DNA of 64,000 nt from Herbaspirillum sp. SJZ107 (lineage in GTDB: Bacteria; Pseudomonadota; Gammaproteobacteria; Burkholderiales; Burkholderiaceae_D), in contig NZ_VFNH01000003.1 of NCBI RefSeq assembly GCF_006715485.1, positions 806,001 to 870,000 on the forward strand, given 5' to 3'. Below, piece after piece: positions 25,365-34,030 of the stretch. The translations under genes and the position numbers were made by a program. Numbering within the stretch: position 1 is the first letter of the stretch; each line of letters begins with the position of its first letter. The notes under the pieces were generated by a model that was given only the letters and a program-made list of their open reading frames with translations, was not told the origin of the DNA and made no database searches.

Positions 25365-26168
25365 TTACCCGGGCACGCCGACGATCACGCTGGACGCCTT
25401 GAACATGGCAGTGGCTTCCTTGCCCTCGGCCAGTTCCAGCATCTGCGCGCTGTCGTTGGTGATGACGGCCGCCACCGTGCCGCCGCCCGGCAGGTCGAGC
25501 ACGACTTCGGTGTTGACCGCGCCCGGCGTCAGGCGAGAAATTGTTCCGCGCAACTGGTTACGTGCCGAAAAGCGGGCGCCCTCGGTTTGCGTCGCCAGGA
25601 TCACGGATGCGCTTTTAATCAGGGCAAATGCCTGGCGGCCCGGCTGCAGGCCCAGGCTTTCGGTGCTTTCGCGGGTGACGATGGCGACCAGGCGCTGGCC
25701 GCCGGCGATGTCGAGTTCGATCTCGTCGTTGACCGCCCCGGCCTGGACGCGCGAGACGGTACCGAAGAACTGGTTGCGTGCGCTGGTTTTCATGTTCAGC
25801 CTGCTGATCAGAGTGAAATCGTCGGCGACGCCCGCCGCTTGCCGGTTGAGTTGTTCGACAAAATCGCGGTGCACTTGTTCGAGCAATCGGAAGTTTTTCA
25901 CCAGTTGCTCGCCGCGGGCCGTCAGGCGGGTACCGCCGCCGCCCTTGCCGCCGGTCAGGCGCTCGACCAGGGCTTCGCCGGCCAGGTTGTTCATCGCGTC
26001 GATGGCGTCCCAGGCTGCCTTGTAGCTCATCTTGATGGCCTTGGCGGCCTGGCTGATCGAACCGGTCTCGGCGATCTTGGCCAGCAGGTCCACCCGGCCC
26101 GGGCCGCCGAAATTCTGGCCGCCGACCGTCATCCAGACACTGCCCTGCAATGTGATTGGTTCGTCCAT
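25365..26168 (-). CDS. modE: Molybdate-responsive transcriptional regulator ModE
   Basis: ModE binds molybdate and represses molybdate uptake genes. The N-terminal winged HTH (AKIAETGSISQAAKAIKMSYKA, here residues about 28-49) is followed by two TOBE/Mop molybdate-binding domains (SARNQFFGTVSRVQAGAVND and SARNQLRGTISRLTPGAVNT). Length is typical. ATG 26168 is preferred; a GTG 9 bases upstream is also in frame. It is divergent from modABC, and an excellent ModE box lies between, so it likely autoregulates or represses modA. Confidence 0.95.
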   Translation of the reverse strand: MDEPITLQGSVWMTVGGQNFGGPGRVDLLAKIAETGSISQAAKAIKMSYKAAWDAIDAMNNLAGEALVERLTGGKGGGGTRLTARGEQLVKNFRLLEQVHRDFVEQLNRQAAGVADDFTLISRLNMKTSARNQFFGTVSRVQAGAVNDEIELDIAGGQRLVAIVTRESTESLGLQPGRQAFALIKSASVILATQTEGARFSARNQLRGTISRLTPGAVNTEVVLDLPGGGTVAAVITNDSAQMLELAEGKEATAMFKASSVIVGVPG

Positions 26169-26204
26169 GGCCGGCACGATAGCAGATTCCGCGATGCAAG
26201 CGTT

Positions 26205-26228
26205 CGCTATATACTGCGGTATATAACG
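26205..26228. promoter_or_regulatory. ModE operator between modE and modA
   Basis: The left half CGCTATATACTG and the right half CGGTATATAACG form a 24-bp inverted repeat matching in 10 of 12 positions. This agrees with the known ModE box (CGnTATAT ... ATATAACG). It is 20 bases before the modA start codon and 36 before modE, so ModE bound with molybdate should block modABC transcription. Confidence 0.85.
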
Positions 26229-26248
26229 CTATCCACGGAGAATATTGC

Positions 26249-26998
26249 ATGACACGCATTGCCGGCCTGCTGGCCACGCTCGTCCTTGCCACCGGCACCC
26301 AGGCCCACGCCGGCGAAGTGCAGGTGGCAGTCGCCGCCAATTTCACGGCGCCGATGCAAAAGATCGCCGCCGCCTTCGAACAGGACACCGGCAACAAGGC
26401 GGTGCTGGCCTTCGGCGCCACCGGCAAGTTTTATGCGCAGATCCATAACGGCGCGCCGTTCGAGATCCTGCTCGCGGCCGACGACGAGACGCCGGCGAAA
26501 CTGGACCAGGAAAAGCAGACCGTGGCGGGCTCGCGTTTTACTTACGCCACCGGGCGCCTGGTGCTGTGGTCGGCCAAGGATCACTACGTCGATGGCCAGG
26601 GCAAGGTGCTGCAGAGCGGCACCTTCAAGCACCTGTCGATCGCGAATCCGAAAGCCGCACCGTATGGCGCCGCAGCGGTCGAGACATTGACCAAACTCAA
26701 GCTGATGGCAACGCTGCAGCCGAAAATCGTGCAGGGTGAAAACATCGCGCAGGCATATCAGTTCGTCGGCACCGGCAACGCCGAACTCGGCTTCGTGGCG
26801 CTGTCGCAGGTGGCGCGCGACGGCAAGTTCAGCGCGGGATCGGGCTGGATCGTCCCGGACGCGATGCACAGCCCGATCCGCCAGGATGCCGTGATCCTCA
26901 TCAAGGGCGCTGCCAACCCGGCGGCCACGGCATTGATGGCTTACCTGAAGTCCGACAAGGCCAAAGGCATCATCCGCGCCTTCGGCTACGAGTTATAA
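26249..26998 (+). CDS. modA: Molybdate ABC transporter, periplasmic binding protein ModA
   Basis: ModA captures molybdate (and tungstate) in the periplasm. A signal peptide (about residues 1-21, cleavage after AHA) is followed by the ModA signatures VAVAANFTAPMQKIAAAFE, GATGKFYAQI, IANPKAAPYGAAAVE and GNAELGFVALSQ. Length 249 aa is normal. GGAGA precedes the ATG by 7 bases. It is the first gene of modABC and lies directly under the ModE operator. Confidence 0.95.
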   Translation: MTRIAGLLATLVLATGTQAHAGEVQVAVAANFTAPMQKIAAAFEQDTGNKAVLAFGATGKFYAQIHNGAPFEILLAADDETPAKLDQEKQTVAGSRFTYATGRLVLWSAKDHYVDGQGKVLQSGTFKHLSIANPKAAPYGAAAVETLTKLKLMATLQPKIVQGENIAQAYQFVGTGNAELGFVALSQVARDGKFSAGSGWIVPDAMHSPIRQDAVILIKGAANPAATALMAYLKSDKAKGIIRAFGYEL

Positions 26999-27011
26999 GC
27001 GCATCAGCGGG

Positions 27012-27689
27012 ATGGACGACGCCGACCTCGCAGCCATCTGGCTGACCCTCAAGCTGGCCACTGTCGTCACGCTGCTGCTGCTGGCGATCGGCACTCCGGT
27101 CGCCTGGTGGTTGGCGCGCACGCGCTCGCGCCTGAAACACGCCGTGGCGGCGGTGGTCGCCTTGCCGCTGGTGCTGCCGCCGACCGTGATCGGCTTTTAT
27201 TTGTTGCTGGCGCTGGGGCCGAACGGGTGGGTCGGCCGGCTGACGTCTGCGCTCGGCCTGGGCCTGCTGCCTTTTACGTTCGCCGGGCTGGTGCTGGCCT
27301 CGGTGCTGTATTCGATGCCCTTCGTGGTGCAGCCGCTGCAGAATGCTTTCGACGCCATCGGCGAGCGCCCGCTGGAAGTCGCGGCGACGCTGCGCGCCAG
27401 CCCCTGGGACACCTTCTGGACGGTGGCGGTGCCGCTGGCCCGGCCCGGCTTCCTGTCGGCGGCCGTGCTCGGCTTTGCGCATACGGTCGGCGAATTCGGT
27501 GTCGTGCTGATGATCGGCGGGAATATTCCAGACAAGACGCGGGTGGTGTCGGTGCAGATCTATGACCACGTCGAGGCGCTCGAGTATGCGCAGGCGCACT
27601 GGCTGTCCGGCGCCATGCTGGTGTTCAGTTTCCTGGTGCTGCTGGCGCTGTACACGGTGAACCCGCAGGCAGTGAAGGGGCGGCGCTGA
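27012..27689 (+). CDS. modB: Molybdate ABC transporter permease ModB
   Basis: ModB is the inner-membrane channel of the molybdate importer. It has five or six hydrophobic segments and the EAA loop typical of the family (EVAATLRASPWDTFWTVAVP, about residues 120-140). Residues LPLVLPPTVIGFYLL and HTVGEFGVVLMIGG are highly characteristic. The gene begins 13 bases after modA, and its TGA overlaps the modC ATG by one base. Confidence 0.95.
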   Translation: MDDADLAAIWLTLKLATVVTLLLLAIGTPVAWWLARTRSRLKHAVAAVVALPLVLPPTVIGFYLLLALGPNGWVGRLTSALGLGLLPFTFAGLVLASVLYSMPFVVQPLQNAFDAIGERPLEVAATLRASPWDTFWTVAVPLARPGFLSAAVLGFAHTVGEFGVVLMIGGNIPDKTRVVSVQIYDHVEALEYAQAHWLSGAMLVFSFLVLLALYTVNPQAVKGRR

Positions 27690-28765
27690 TGGACGACATC
27701 CAGGTACGCCTGCACATCGACCGCGGCGGATTCCGGCTCGACGTCGACTTGACTCTGCCCGGACGCGGCATCACGGCGCTGTTCGGACCGTCAGGGTCCG
27801 GCAAGACCACCTGCCTGCGCGCGATCGCCGGGCTGGAGCACGTGAACGATGGCTACGTGGCCGTCGGCGGCGCCGTGTGGCAGGACGAAGCGCGCCGCAT
27901 CTTCGTGCCGACCCATCGCAGGTCGCTGGGTTACGTATTCCAGGAAGCCAGCCTGTTTGCGCACCTGAGCGTGCGCGCCAACCTCGAATTCGGCATGAAA
28001 CGGGTGCCGCGCAGCGAACGCCGCTTCGAACCCGACGAGGTGGCGCGTTTGCTCGGCATCCGGGAATTGCTGGAACGCCGGCCGGACCGGCTGTCGGGCG
28101 GCGAGCGCCAGCGGGTGGCGATCGCGCGCGCCCTGCTCGCCTCGCCGCGCCTGCTGCTGATGGACGAACCGCTGGCCGCGCTCGACCTGCGCCGCAAGCA
28201 GGAGATCCTGCCCTATCTGGAGCGCATGCACGACGCGCTGTCGATCCCGATCATCTACGTCAGCCACGCGCCGGACGAGGTGGCGCGCCTGGCCGACCAC
28301 CTGGTACTGCTGGATGGCGGCCGCATGGTGGCCAGCGGCCCGCTGAGCGAGACGCTGGCGCGCGCCGATCTGCCGCCCAGTTTCGCCGACGATGCCGGCG
28401 TGGTGCTCGATACGGTGCTGGAGGGGCATGAAGCCGATGCGCTGTCGCGCCTGCGCTTCGACGGCGGCGTGCTGTACGTCGGCCAGCGCAGGGAAGCCAT
28501 CGGCACCCACCTGCGCTGCCGCATCCACGCGCGCGACGTCAGCCTGGCGCTGCAGCGCCCCGGCGGGACCAGCATCGTCAACCTGCTGCCGGCGCGGGTA
28601 ACGGCCTGCACCGCCACCGACACCCCGGGCCACGTGCTGGTGCAGCTGCGCATGGGCCCGGCGCCGCTGCTGGCGCGCATCACGGAACGCTCGCGCCGCG
28701 AACTCGATATCGTTCCCGGGCGCGAACTGTGGGTGCAGATCAAAGGCGTGGCGCTGCTGGGCTGA
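27689..28765 (+). CDS. modC: Molybdate ABC transporter ATPase ModC
   Basis: ModC powers molybdate uptake. Walker A (GPSGSGKTT, about residue 33), signature LSGGERQRVAIARALL (about 132) and Walker B (LLLMDEPLAALD, about 152) are intact, and the C-terminal 100 residues form the ModC Mop/TOBE domain (YVGQRREAIGTHLRCRIHAR, VNLLPARVTA). Its ATG overlaps the modB stop. The length of 358 aa matches the family. It ends 15 bases before a convergent gene, with no terminator visible. Confidence 0.95.
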   Translation: MDDIQVRLHIDRGGFRLDVDLTLPGRGITALFGPSGSGKTTCLRAIAGLEHVNDGYVAVGGAVWQDEARRIFVPTHRRSLGYVFQEASLFAHLSVRANLEFGMKRVPRSERRFEPDEVARLLGIRELLERRPDRLSGGERQRVAIARALLASPRLLLMDEPLAALDLRRKQEILPYLERMHDALSIPIIYVSHAPDEVARLADHLVLLDGGRMVASGPLSETLARADLPPSFADDAGVVLDTVLEGHEADALSRLRFDGGVLYVGQRREAIGTHLRCRIHARDVSLALQRPGGTSIVNLLPARVTACTATDTPGHVLVQLRMGPAPLLARITERSRRELDIVPGRELWVQIKGVALLG

Positions 28766-28780
28766 ACCCGAATGTCAAGG

Positions 28781-29500
28781 TCAGCGCACGCGGCGGAGCG
28801 ACGAGACGCGGTCGTTCATCCGGTCCAGGCCGGGATAGCGGCCGGGGCCGTAGACGGCGCAGAAACCGCGGAAGTCGCTGTCTTCGCACAGTTCCCAGCG
28901 GCCTTCGCGGATGATCATCGAGCTGGCACGGTCGTTGAAGCCGACGTCGTTCAGCGCGCGCATGTTGCCGGCCAGGGCCACTTCGGCGCCGCCGAAATTC
29001 GCGTCGGTGAACAGGATGACGTCGCCACCACCCCCGCGGCGGTCGTCACCGCGGCGATCGTCCCCACGCCAGTCGCCGCCACGGCGGTCGTCACGGTCAC
29101 CGCGCCAGCCGCCGTCACGATAGCCGCCGTCGCGATAGCCATCGTTGCGATAGCCGCCATCGCGGTAATCGCCGCGGTCGCGACCCGGTCCGCCGCGCGT
29201 CACTTCCCGTACCGAGGAGATGCTGTCGTTGAAGCGCGGCAGGCCGCGGTATTCGCCGGGACCGAATTCGGCGCAGTAGCCGCCGAAGCCGGCGTGTTCG
29301 CACACCAGCCACACCCCGGATTGCACGATCATGCTCGACACGCGATCGTTCATGCCGACGCGGTTCAGGTCGGGCACGTCGCGCTGGACCGTCACGCGGG
29401 CGCCGCGGAAGTCGCTGTCGGCGAACAGGGTCAGCTCGCCGGCAAATGCGGCATGGGAGCACAGTGCCAGCACGGCGGCGGCAGCGAACAGGCGTTTCAT
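28781..29500 (-). CDS. Secreted beta/gamma-crystallin-like protein with Arg/Gly/Asp repeat linker
   Basis: A signal peptide (residues 1-20, ending AFA) is followed by two beta/gamma-crystallin domains (LTLFADSDFRGARVTV ... GEYRGLPRFNDSISSVREV and VILFTDANFGGAEVAL ... DRMNDRVSSLRRV). The N-D-R/S-I/V-S-S motifs are typical Ca-binding crystallin features. Between them lies a roughly 60-residue linker of short RDGGYR/RDDRRGG repeats, a disordered charged stretch. The start at 29500 has GGAG 6 bases upstream, although the frame is open earlier. Function is unknown; a structural or calcium-binding envelope role is plausible. Confidence 0.8.
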   Translation of the reverse strand: MKRLFAAAAVLALCSHAAFAGELTLFADSDFRGARVTVQRDVPDLNRVGMNDRVSSMIVQSGVWLVCEHAGFGGYCAEFGPGEYRGLPRFNDSISSVREVTRGGPGRDRGDYRDGGYRNDGYRDGGYRDGGWRGDRDDRRGGDWRGDDRRGDDRRGGGGDVILFTDANFGGAEVALAGNMRALNDVGFNDRASSMIIREGRWELCEDSDFRGFCAVYGPGRYPGLDRMNDRVSSLRRVR

Positions 29501-29636
29501 GATTTCTCCATCGATCGTTGTATGTCGCGCCAGCAGGGGGGCGCCTGCGTGGTTAACGCGGCAGCCCTGCCATCGGCAGACATTTTCTTGTAACAAATTC
29601 CTACCTTAGCAGGCGGATTGGGCGGCAACGGTGCGC

Positions 29637-30044
29637 TTACACACCCACCCGCGCCGGTGGAATTTGTTCTTCCTCGAGGATGCCGACGATGTGCGCGCTC
29701 AAGGCGTCCAGCTCGCTCCGGCTCGACAGGTTGCGGATGCGCTGCTGCATGCTGCGGTGTTCCTCGACGAAGATCGACCAGTCGAGCGCCTGGCCGTCAT
29801 AGCCCTGGTGCGGGCCGCACATGCTGGCGCAGCCGATCATGAAGCTGCGCTCTTCCGGCAGCGCGTATTCGATCAGCCAGCCCCAGTCCTCGGGTGCCGG
29901 GTAGCTGGTCGCGATGCCGCGCCGGCCCAGCGCCTGCGCCAGCCACAGGGCCAGCTCGAAGCCGTACACGCCGGGATTGCTCTGGCATGCGACCGGCAAG
30001 GTGGGGAGGAATTTCGCCGACGAGAATTCGATACGCCACATCAT
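29637..30044 (-). CDS. Conserved hypothetical protein
   Basis: The 135-residue protein starts MMWRIEFSSAKF at 30044, where GAGGA sits 4-5 bases upstream; the frame is open earlier but reads as low-complexity arginine. It has a compact mix of strands and helices (YGFELALWLAQALGRRG, YPAPEDWGWLIEYALP) and no signal peptide or membrane segment. I do not recognise the family, though the EDWGW motif looks conserved. Confidence 0.65.
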   Translation of the reverse strand: MMWRIEFSSAKFLPTLPVACQSNPGVYGFELALWLAQALGRRGIATSYPAPEDWGWLIEYALPEERSFMIGCASMCGPHQGYDGQALDWSIFVEEHRSMQQRIRNLSSRSELDALSAHIVGILEEEQIPPARVGV

Positions 30045-30202
30045 GGTGTCCTCACGCGATGGTCTCGAGCTGCGCATCCAGCGGACAGCCCGCGCCCGGC
30101 CGTTCGAGTTCGCACCGGCAGGCCGCTTTTTTCGTGGAAGCGCAGGGTATTCCGGCTCGAGCCGGTGGCGCACGCCAGTTCTCCGATCTGCATGATCCGG
30201 TG

Positions 30203-30478
30203 ATGTGGGTTGGACTTGACCTTAAAGTGTACTCCACGCCCAGTGTGCGCCTCGGACGTTACGACGGCGTGACACGCTTGCTGTTTTCGGCCTGGATGGC
30301 ATGGACACTGGCCGCCACCGGCGCCCCCTTATTGTGGCTGTTCGTGGTGCCGGAACTGGCCTGGGGCATGCTCCAGTGGCTGCCCCTCGCCCGCGCTCAT
30401 GCCGATGGCAGCGGCAGCAGCACCGCGCGCGCCGCTTTCACAAGCGCCGCCCCCATGCGCTCCAGCCGCGGCGGCTGA
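30203..30478 (+). CDS. Small membrane protein, uncertain
   Basis: An ATG at 30203 (GTG alternative at 30200) opens a 91-residue frame whose first 70 residues look like a real protein: MWVGLDLKVYSTPSVRLGRY then one strong hydrophobic segment (VTRLLFSAWMAWTLAATGAP, LLWLFVVPELAWGML). The last 27 residues overlap the convergent argP gene (82 bases) and look like low-complexity sequence. No good ribosome-binding site is seen. It may be a genuine small membrane protein. Confidence 0.35.
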   Translation: MWVGLDLKVYSTPSVRLGRYDGVTRLLFSAWMAWTLAATGAPLLWLFVVPELAWGMLQWLPLARAHADGSGSSTARAAFTSAAPMRSSRGG

Positions 30479-31296
30479 ATGCGCCAGGCATGCCAGAACA
30501 GGGGCACGTCGACATACAAATCCGGGGTCAGGTCGACCAGCTGGCCGGCTTCCAGCATCGTCGCGCACTGCTCGAGCGGCAGCAGGCCGTAGCCGAGGCC
30601 GAGGCGGATCGATTGCACGTACGGATCGCTGGCCGGCACATAATGAAAAGGATACGCGCCCTCGGGCAGCCCGAAATGCTGGAGCAGGAAGGCGCTCTGC
30701 AGCGTGTCCTTGCGGTCGAACACCATCACCGGCGCGCGCCGGGCGGCATCGCGCCGGATGCCGTCCGGGAACCAGCGCACCGCAAAGCCAGGCGCCGCCA
30801 CCATCCGGTAGCGCATCGTGCCCAGCGGCGTGACCGTGCAGCCGCGCATCGGCGCCGCCTCGCCCGACACGCAGGCCAGCGCCAGCCCCTGCTCCAGCAA
30901 AGCGAAGGTGTGGCCCTGGTTGTCGAGCACGAATTCGACCAGTAAACCTTCGGCAATCAGCAGCGGCGCCAGCGCCGGCAGCAGCCAGGTCGCCAGCGTG
31001 TCGTTGTTGACCGCCAGCGTGATCCGCACCGGACCCGTCTCGTCGGCCTGCTCGGCCAGGAATTCCGCTTCCAGCAGCGCGCGCCGGCGCAGGAATTGCA
31101 GCAGGCGCATGCCCGGCGCCGTCGGACGGCAGGGCCGCGAACGCACCAGCAGCGGCGTGCCGAGGTCCTGCTCGAGGGCCGTGATCCGCTGCGACACCGC
31201 CGACGGCGTGATCTTGAGTTGGCTGGCCGCCGCTTCCAGGCTGCCGCCGTCGATGGCGGCCATAAAGGCCTCACTGCGGCGCGGATCGAGGTTCAT
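30397..31296 (-). CDS. argP: LysR-family regulator ArgP (IciA)
   Basis: The 299-residue LysR regulator has the HTH at residues about 5-60 (FMAAIDGGSLEAAASQLKIT, SAVSQRITALEQDLG) and the ArgP-type effector domain (LPALAPLLIAEGLLVEFVLDNQ, FDRKDTLQSAFL, GLGYGLLPLEQC). ArgP activates arginine/lysine exporter genes, and the divergent neighbour is such an exporter. It lies 100 bases from the exporter start codon and likely controls it from that shared gap. Confidence 0.9.
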   Translation of the reverse strand: MNLDPRRSEAFMAAIDGGSLEAAASQLKITPSAVSQRITALEQDLGTPLLVRSRPCRPTAPGMRLLQFLRRRALLEAEFLAEQADETGPVRITLAVNNDTLATWLLPALAPLLIAEGLLVEFVLDNQGHTFALLEQGLALACVSGEAAPMRGCTVTPLGTMRYRMVAAPGFAVRWFPDGIRRDAARRAPVMVFDRKDTLQSAFLLQHFGLPEGAYPFHYVPASDPYVQSIRLGLGYGLLPLEQCATMLEAGQLVDLTPDLYVDVPLFWHAWRIQPPRLERMGAALVKAARAVLLPLPSA

Positions 31297-31333
31297 GGAT
31301 TAGCCCGGCTTAATCGACATTAGATTTCATTAA

Positions 31334-31339
31334 TATAAT
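31334..31339 (+). promoter_or_regulatory. Candidate -10 element of the exporter promoter
   Basis: TATAAT lies 57 bases before the exporter ATG at 31396, in the AT-rich part of the argP/exporter gap. I see no good -35 hexamer at 17 bases, which fits a promoter that needs an activator such as ArgP. Confidence 0.5.
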
Positions 31340-31395
31340 TGATGAGATCACCTCTCTGCAGCGATCATGGCGGCTTTTTGACCGGGGAAGTGACG

Positions 31396-32010
31396 ATGTT
31401 TTCGCAACAGGTATTCCTGCAGGGGCTGGGCATGGGTGCCAGCCTGATCATGCCGATCGGCGCCCAGAACGCGCACGTGATCCGCACCGGCGTGCGCGGC
31501 CGCCACCTGCTGCTGACGGTGGCCACCTGCGTGCTGATCGACATTACCTTGATTGGGTTCGGCATGTCGGGCTTCGGCGCGCTGGTCGAAGCCTCTCCGC
31601 TGTTGCTGGCGATCTGCCGCTGGGGCGGCGCCCTGTTCCTGGTGTGGTACGGCTGCCGCTGCCTGAAAAGCGCCTGGCAGACGCACACGGCGCCGGTCCA
31701 GCAGGATGGCGCCCGGGCCGGCAGCGCGCGCCAGGCGTTCACGCTGGTGCTGGCGATGTCGCTGCTGAATCCGCACGTCTACCTGGATACGGTGGTGCTG
31801 CTGGGGGCGGTCGGCAGCAGCCTGGCGGCGGGCCACCGCACCTCGTTCGCGGCCGGCGCCATGCTGGCCTCGCTGCTGTGGTTTTCCGGCCTGGGATTAT
31901 TGGCGCGGCGCTGCGCCTTCGTGCTGGAGCGACCAAGCGTCTGGCGCGCCGTCGAAGTGTTCACGGGCGCGACGATGCTGGTGCTGGCCGCGCTGTTGCT
32001 GCGACCGTAA
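31396..32010 (+). CDS. LysE/ArgO-type amino-acid exporter
   Basis: The 204-residue inner-membrane protein has about six hydrophobic segments and the LysE-family start LQGLGMGASLIMPIGAQNAH, with the conserved loop GFGMSGFGALVE and LNPHVYLDTVVLLGAVGS. These are closest in style to ArgO/LysE, which export arginine or lysine. The start at 31396 has GGGGAAG upstream; an earlier frame start is unsupported. It is paired with divergent argP, the usual arrangement. Confidence 0.88.
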   Translation: MFSQQVFLQGLGMGASLIMPIGAQNAHVIRTGVRGRHLLLTVATCVLIDITLIGFGMSGFGALVEASPLLLAICRWGGALFLVWYGCRCLKSAWQTHTAPVQQDGARAGSARQAFTLVLAMSLLNPHVYLDTVVLLGAVGSSLAAGHRTSFAAGAMLASLLWFSGLGLLARRCAFVLERPSVWRAVEVFTGATMLVLAALLLRP

Positions 32011-32016
32011 TAAAGC

Positions 32017-33054
32017 TCAGGCCGCCTTGGCCTCGAACGCCAGCGGATTCGCCGGCACGTTGTTCGCCAGCGCTTTACCCCCCTCCACCGTCATCTGCTG
32101 CGGCAGCGGCACGCCGTTTTTGACCGCCGTCAGCTCGGCCAGGATCGACACCGCGATCTCGTATGGCGTCTTGCTGCCGATATAGATGCCGATCGGGCCG
32201 TGCAGCTTGGCGATCTGCTCGTCCGTCAGGTCGAATTCGCGCAGGCGCTCGCGGCGCCGCGCATTGTTGACGCGCGAACCGATCGCGCCGACGTAGAAGG
32301 CACCGGTCTTGAGCGCTTCCATCAGGCCCATGTCGTCCAGCTTCGGGTCGTGGGTGAGCGCGATCACGGCGCTGCGGTTATCCAGTTTCATCGCCAGCAC
32401 GACGTCGTCCGGCATCTCGTGCACGACCTCCACGCCCGGCAGGCTCCAGCTGCCGCGGTACTCTTCGCGCGGGTCGCAGATCGTGACCTGGTATTCGAGA
32501 CCGACCGCGATCTGGGCCAGGAATTGCGACAGCTGGCCGGCGCCGATGATCAGCATGCGCAGGCGCGGCCCGTGCAGGGTCACGAGGCGCTGCTTGTCCT
32601 TGTCCATGTGCAGCTGCTGGTCGGCCGCGCCCTCGTCCAGCTCGACCGCGCCGGTGGCGAGATCGAGCGTGCGCCGGGTCAATACGCGGCGCTGGGCCAG
32701 CGCCAGCAACTGGTCGATGCGGCTGTGCGCGCCGAGCGGCTCGACCACCAGCTGGATGGTGCCGCCGCAAGGCAGGCCGAAGCGGTGCGCCTCGTCGGCG
32801 CTGATGCCGTAGGTGAGCACTTCGGGGCTGGTGCGCACGATGCCGTGTTCGCGCACCGCGGCGATCAGGTCGTCTTCGATGCAGCCGCCGGACACCGAAC
32901 CGACCACCAGGCCGTCCGAACGGATCGCCATGGTCGCGCCTTCCGGACGCGGGCTCGAGCCCCAGGTGCGCACCACCGTCACGTATTCGCAGCGGTAGCC
33001 GGCGCGCAGCCACTGGTCGCAGGCGTGCAGCACTTCGAGGTCGATACTGTCCAT
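32017..33054 (-). CDS. xdhC: XdhC/CoxI family protein
   Basis: XdhC-family proteins help insert or sulfurate molybdenum cofactor in xanthine-dehydrogenase-type enzymes. The N-terminal XdhC domain shows TWGSSPRPEGATMAI and GSVSGGCIEDDL; a Rossmann domain follows (LRMLIIGAGQLSQFLAQIA, THDPKLDD, YVGAIGSRVNNARRRERL, GIYIGSKTPYEIAVSILAE). AAGGA lies 7 bases before ATG 33054; another in-frame ATG at 33069 is less likely. No xdhA/xdhB or CoxL-type gene is adjacent, so its partner enzyme is elsewhere. Confidence 0.88.
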   Translation of the reverse strand: MDSIDLEVLHACDQWLRAGYRCEYVTVVRTWGSSPRPEGATMAIRSDGLVVGSVSGGCIEDDLIAAVREHGIVRTSPEVLTYGISADEAHRFGLPCGGTIQLVVEPLGAHSRIDQLLALAQRRVLTRRTLDLATGAVELDEGAADQQLHMDKDKQRLVTLHGPRLRMLIIGAGQLSQFLAQIAVGLEYQVTICDPREEYRGSWSLPGVEVVHEMPDDVVLAMKLDNRSAVIALTHDPKLDDMGLMEALKTGAFYVGAIGSRVNNARRRERLREFDLTDEQIAKLHGPIGIYIGSKTPYEIAVSILAELTAVKNGVPLPQQMTVEGGKALANNVPANPLAFEAKAA

Positions 33055-33236
33055 AGGGCTATCCTTCAAGCGTTATTCGTCAACCAGTCCAATCCTAACG
33101 CAAACGGCGATAAGCCAGCGCCACGCCCGGCCATACGGTGTAAAACCGGGTCAACCTGCTCGGCATTGGCGCGTTGCTGGCATACTATGTGGCCGCTATC
33201 GATATGGCCGCAATTCGCCTGCCTCTGGAGTCAGCC

Positions 33237-34010
33237 TTGAAAAAATTCGCATCCGTCGTGCTAGGCGTGGCCCTGCTCGGCGCCACCGCCGCCCAAGCCG
33301 CCATCCCCGTGTACGGCTTCGTGGTCAAGAACACCTATCCGCACGACCCCGCCGCCTTTACCCAGGGCCTGTTCTTCCGCGACGGCCAGCTGTACGAAAG
33401 CACCGGCCAGAAGGGCCAGTCGACACTCCGCAAGGTCGACCTCAAGACCGGCAAGGTGCAGCAGAAGAAGGCGCTGGCGGACGAATACTTCGGCGAGGGT
33501 TCCACCGCGGTGGGCGACAGCATCGTCACCCTGACGTGGCAGTCGAACGTCGGCTTCGTCTACGACGCCAAGACCTTTGCGCTGAAAAGCCGCTTCAATT
33601 ACAAGGGCGAAGGCTGGGGCCTGGCCAGCGATGCCAGACACGTCTACATGAGCGACGGCAGCAACGAGATCCGCGTGCTGGACCCGAAGACCCTGGAAGA
33701 GCAGCGCCGCATCCCGGTGACCGCCGAGGGCAAGCCGGTCGGGCAGCTGAACGAGCTGGAAGTGGTCGACGGCGAGATCTACGCCAACGTCTGGGGCTAC
33801 GACGTGATCGCGCGCATCGACCCGGACAGCGGCAAGGTGGTCGGCTGGATCAACCTGGCCGGCCTGCTGCCGCCGGAACAGCGCGGTACCAGTTCGGTGG
33901 ATGCGGTGCTGAACGGGATTGCCTGGGATGGCCGGCAGAAGAAGTTATATGTGACCGGCAAGCTGTGGCCGAAGCTGTTCGAGATCGAGCTGGTGAAAAT
34001 CCAGAAGTAA
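33237..34010 (+). CDS. Glutaminyl-peptide cyclotransferase (glutamine cyclotransferase family)
   Basis: The protein is a secreted five-bladed beta-propeller glutamine cyclotransferase, which turns N-terminal Gln into pyroglutamate. A signal peptide (about residues 1-21, ending AQA) is followed by family motifs YPHDPAAFTQGLFF, LYESTGQKGQSTLRKV, LTWQSNVGFVYD, EGWGLASD, VYMSDGSNEIRVLDP, LNELEVVDGEIYANVW and AWDGRQKKLYVTGKLWPKLFEI. The best start is a TTG at 33237, 6 bases after CTGGAG. Length 257 aa suits the family. A REP pair follows its stop. Confidence 0.88.
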   Translation: MKKFASVVLGVALLGATAAQAAIPVYGFVVKNTYPHDPAAFTQGLFFRDGQLYESTGQKGQSTLRKVDLKTGKVQQKKALADEYFGEGSTAVGDSIVTLTWQSNVGFVYDAKTFALKSRFNYKGEGWGLASDARHVYMSDGSNEIRVLDPKTLEEQRRIPVTAEGKPVGQLNELEVVDGEIYANVWGYDVIARIDPDSGKVVGWINLAGLLPPEQRGTSSVDAVLNGIAWDGRQKKLYVTGKLWPKLFEIELVKIQK

Positions 34011-34030
34011 GGGACGTTCGGGCGCTGGAA

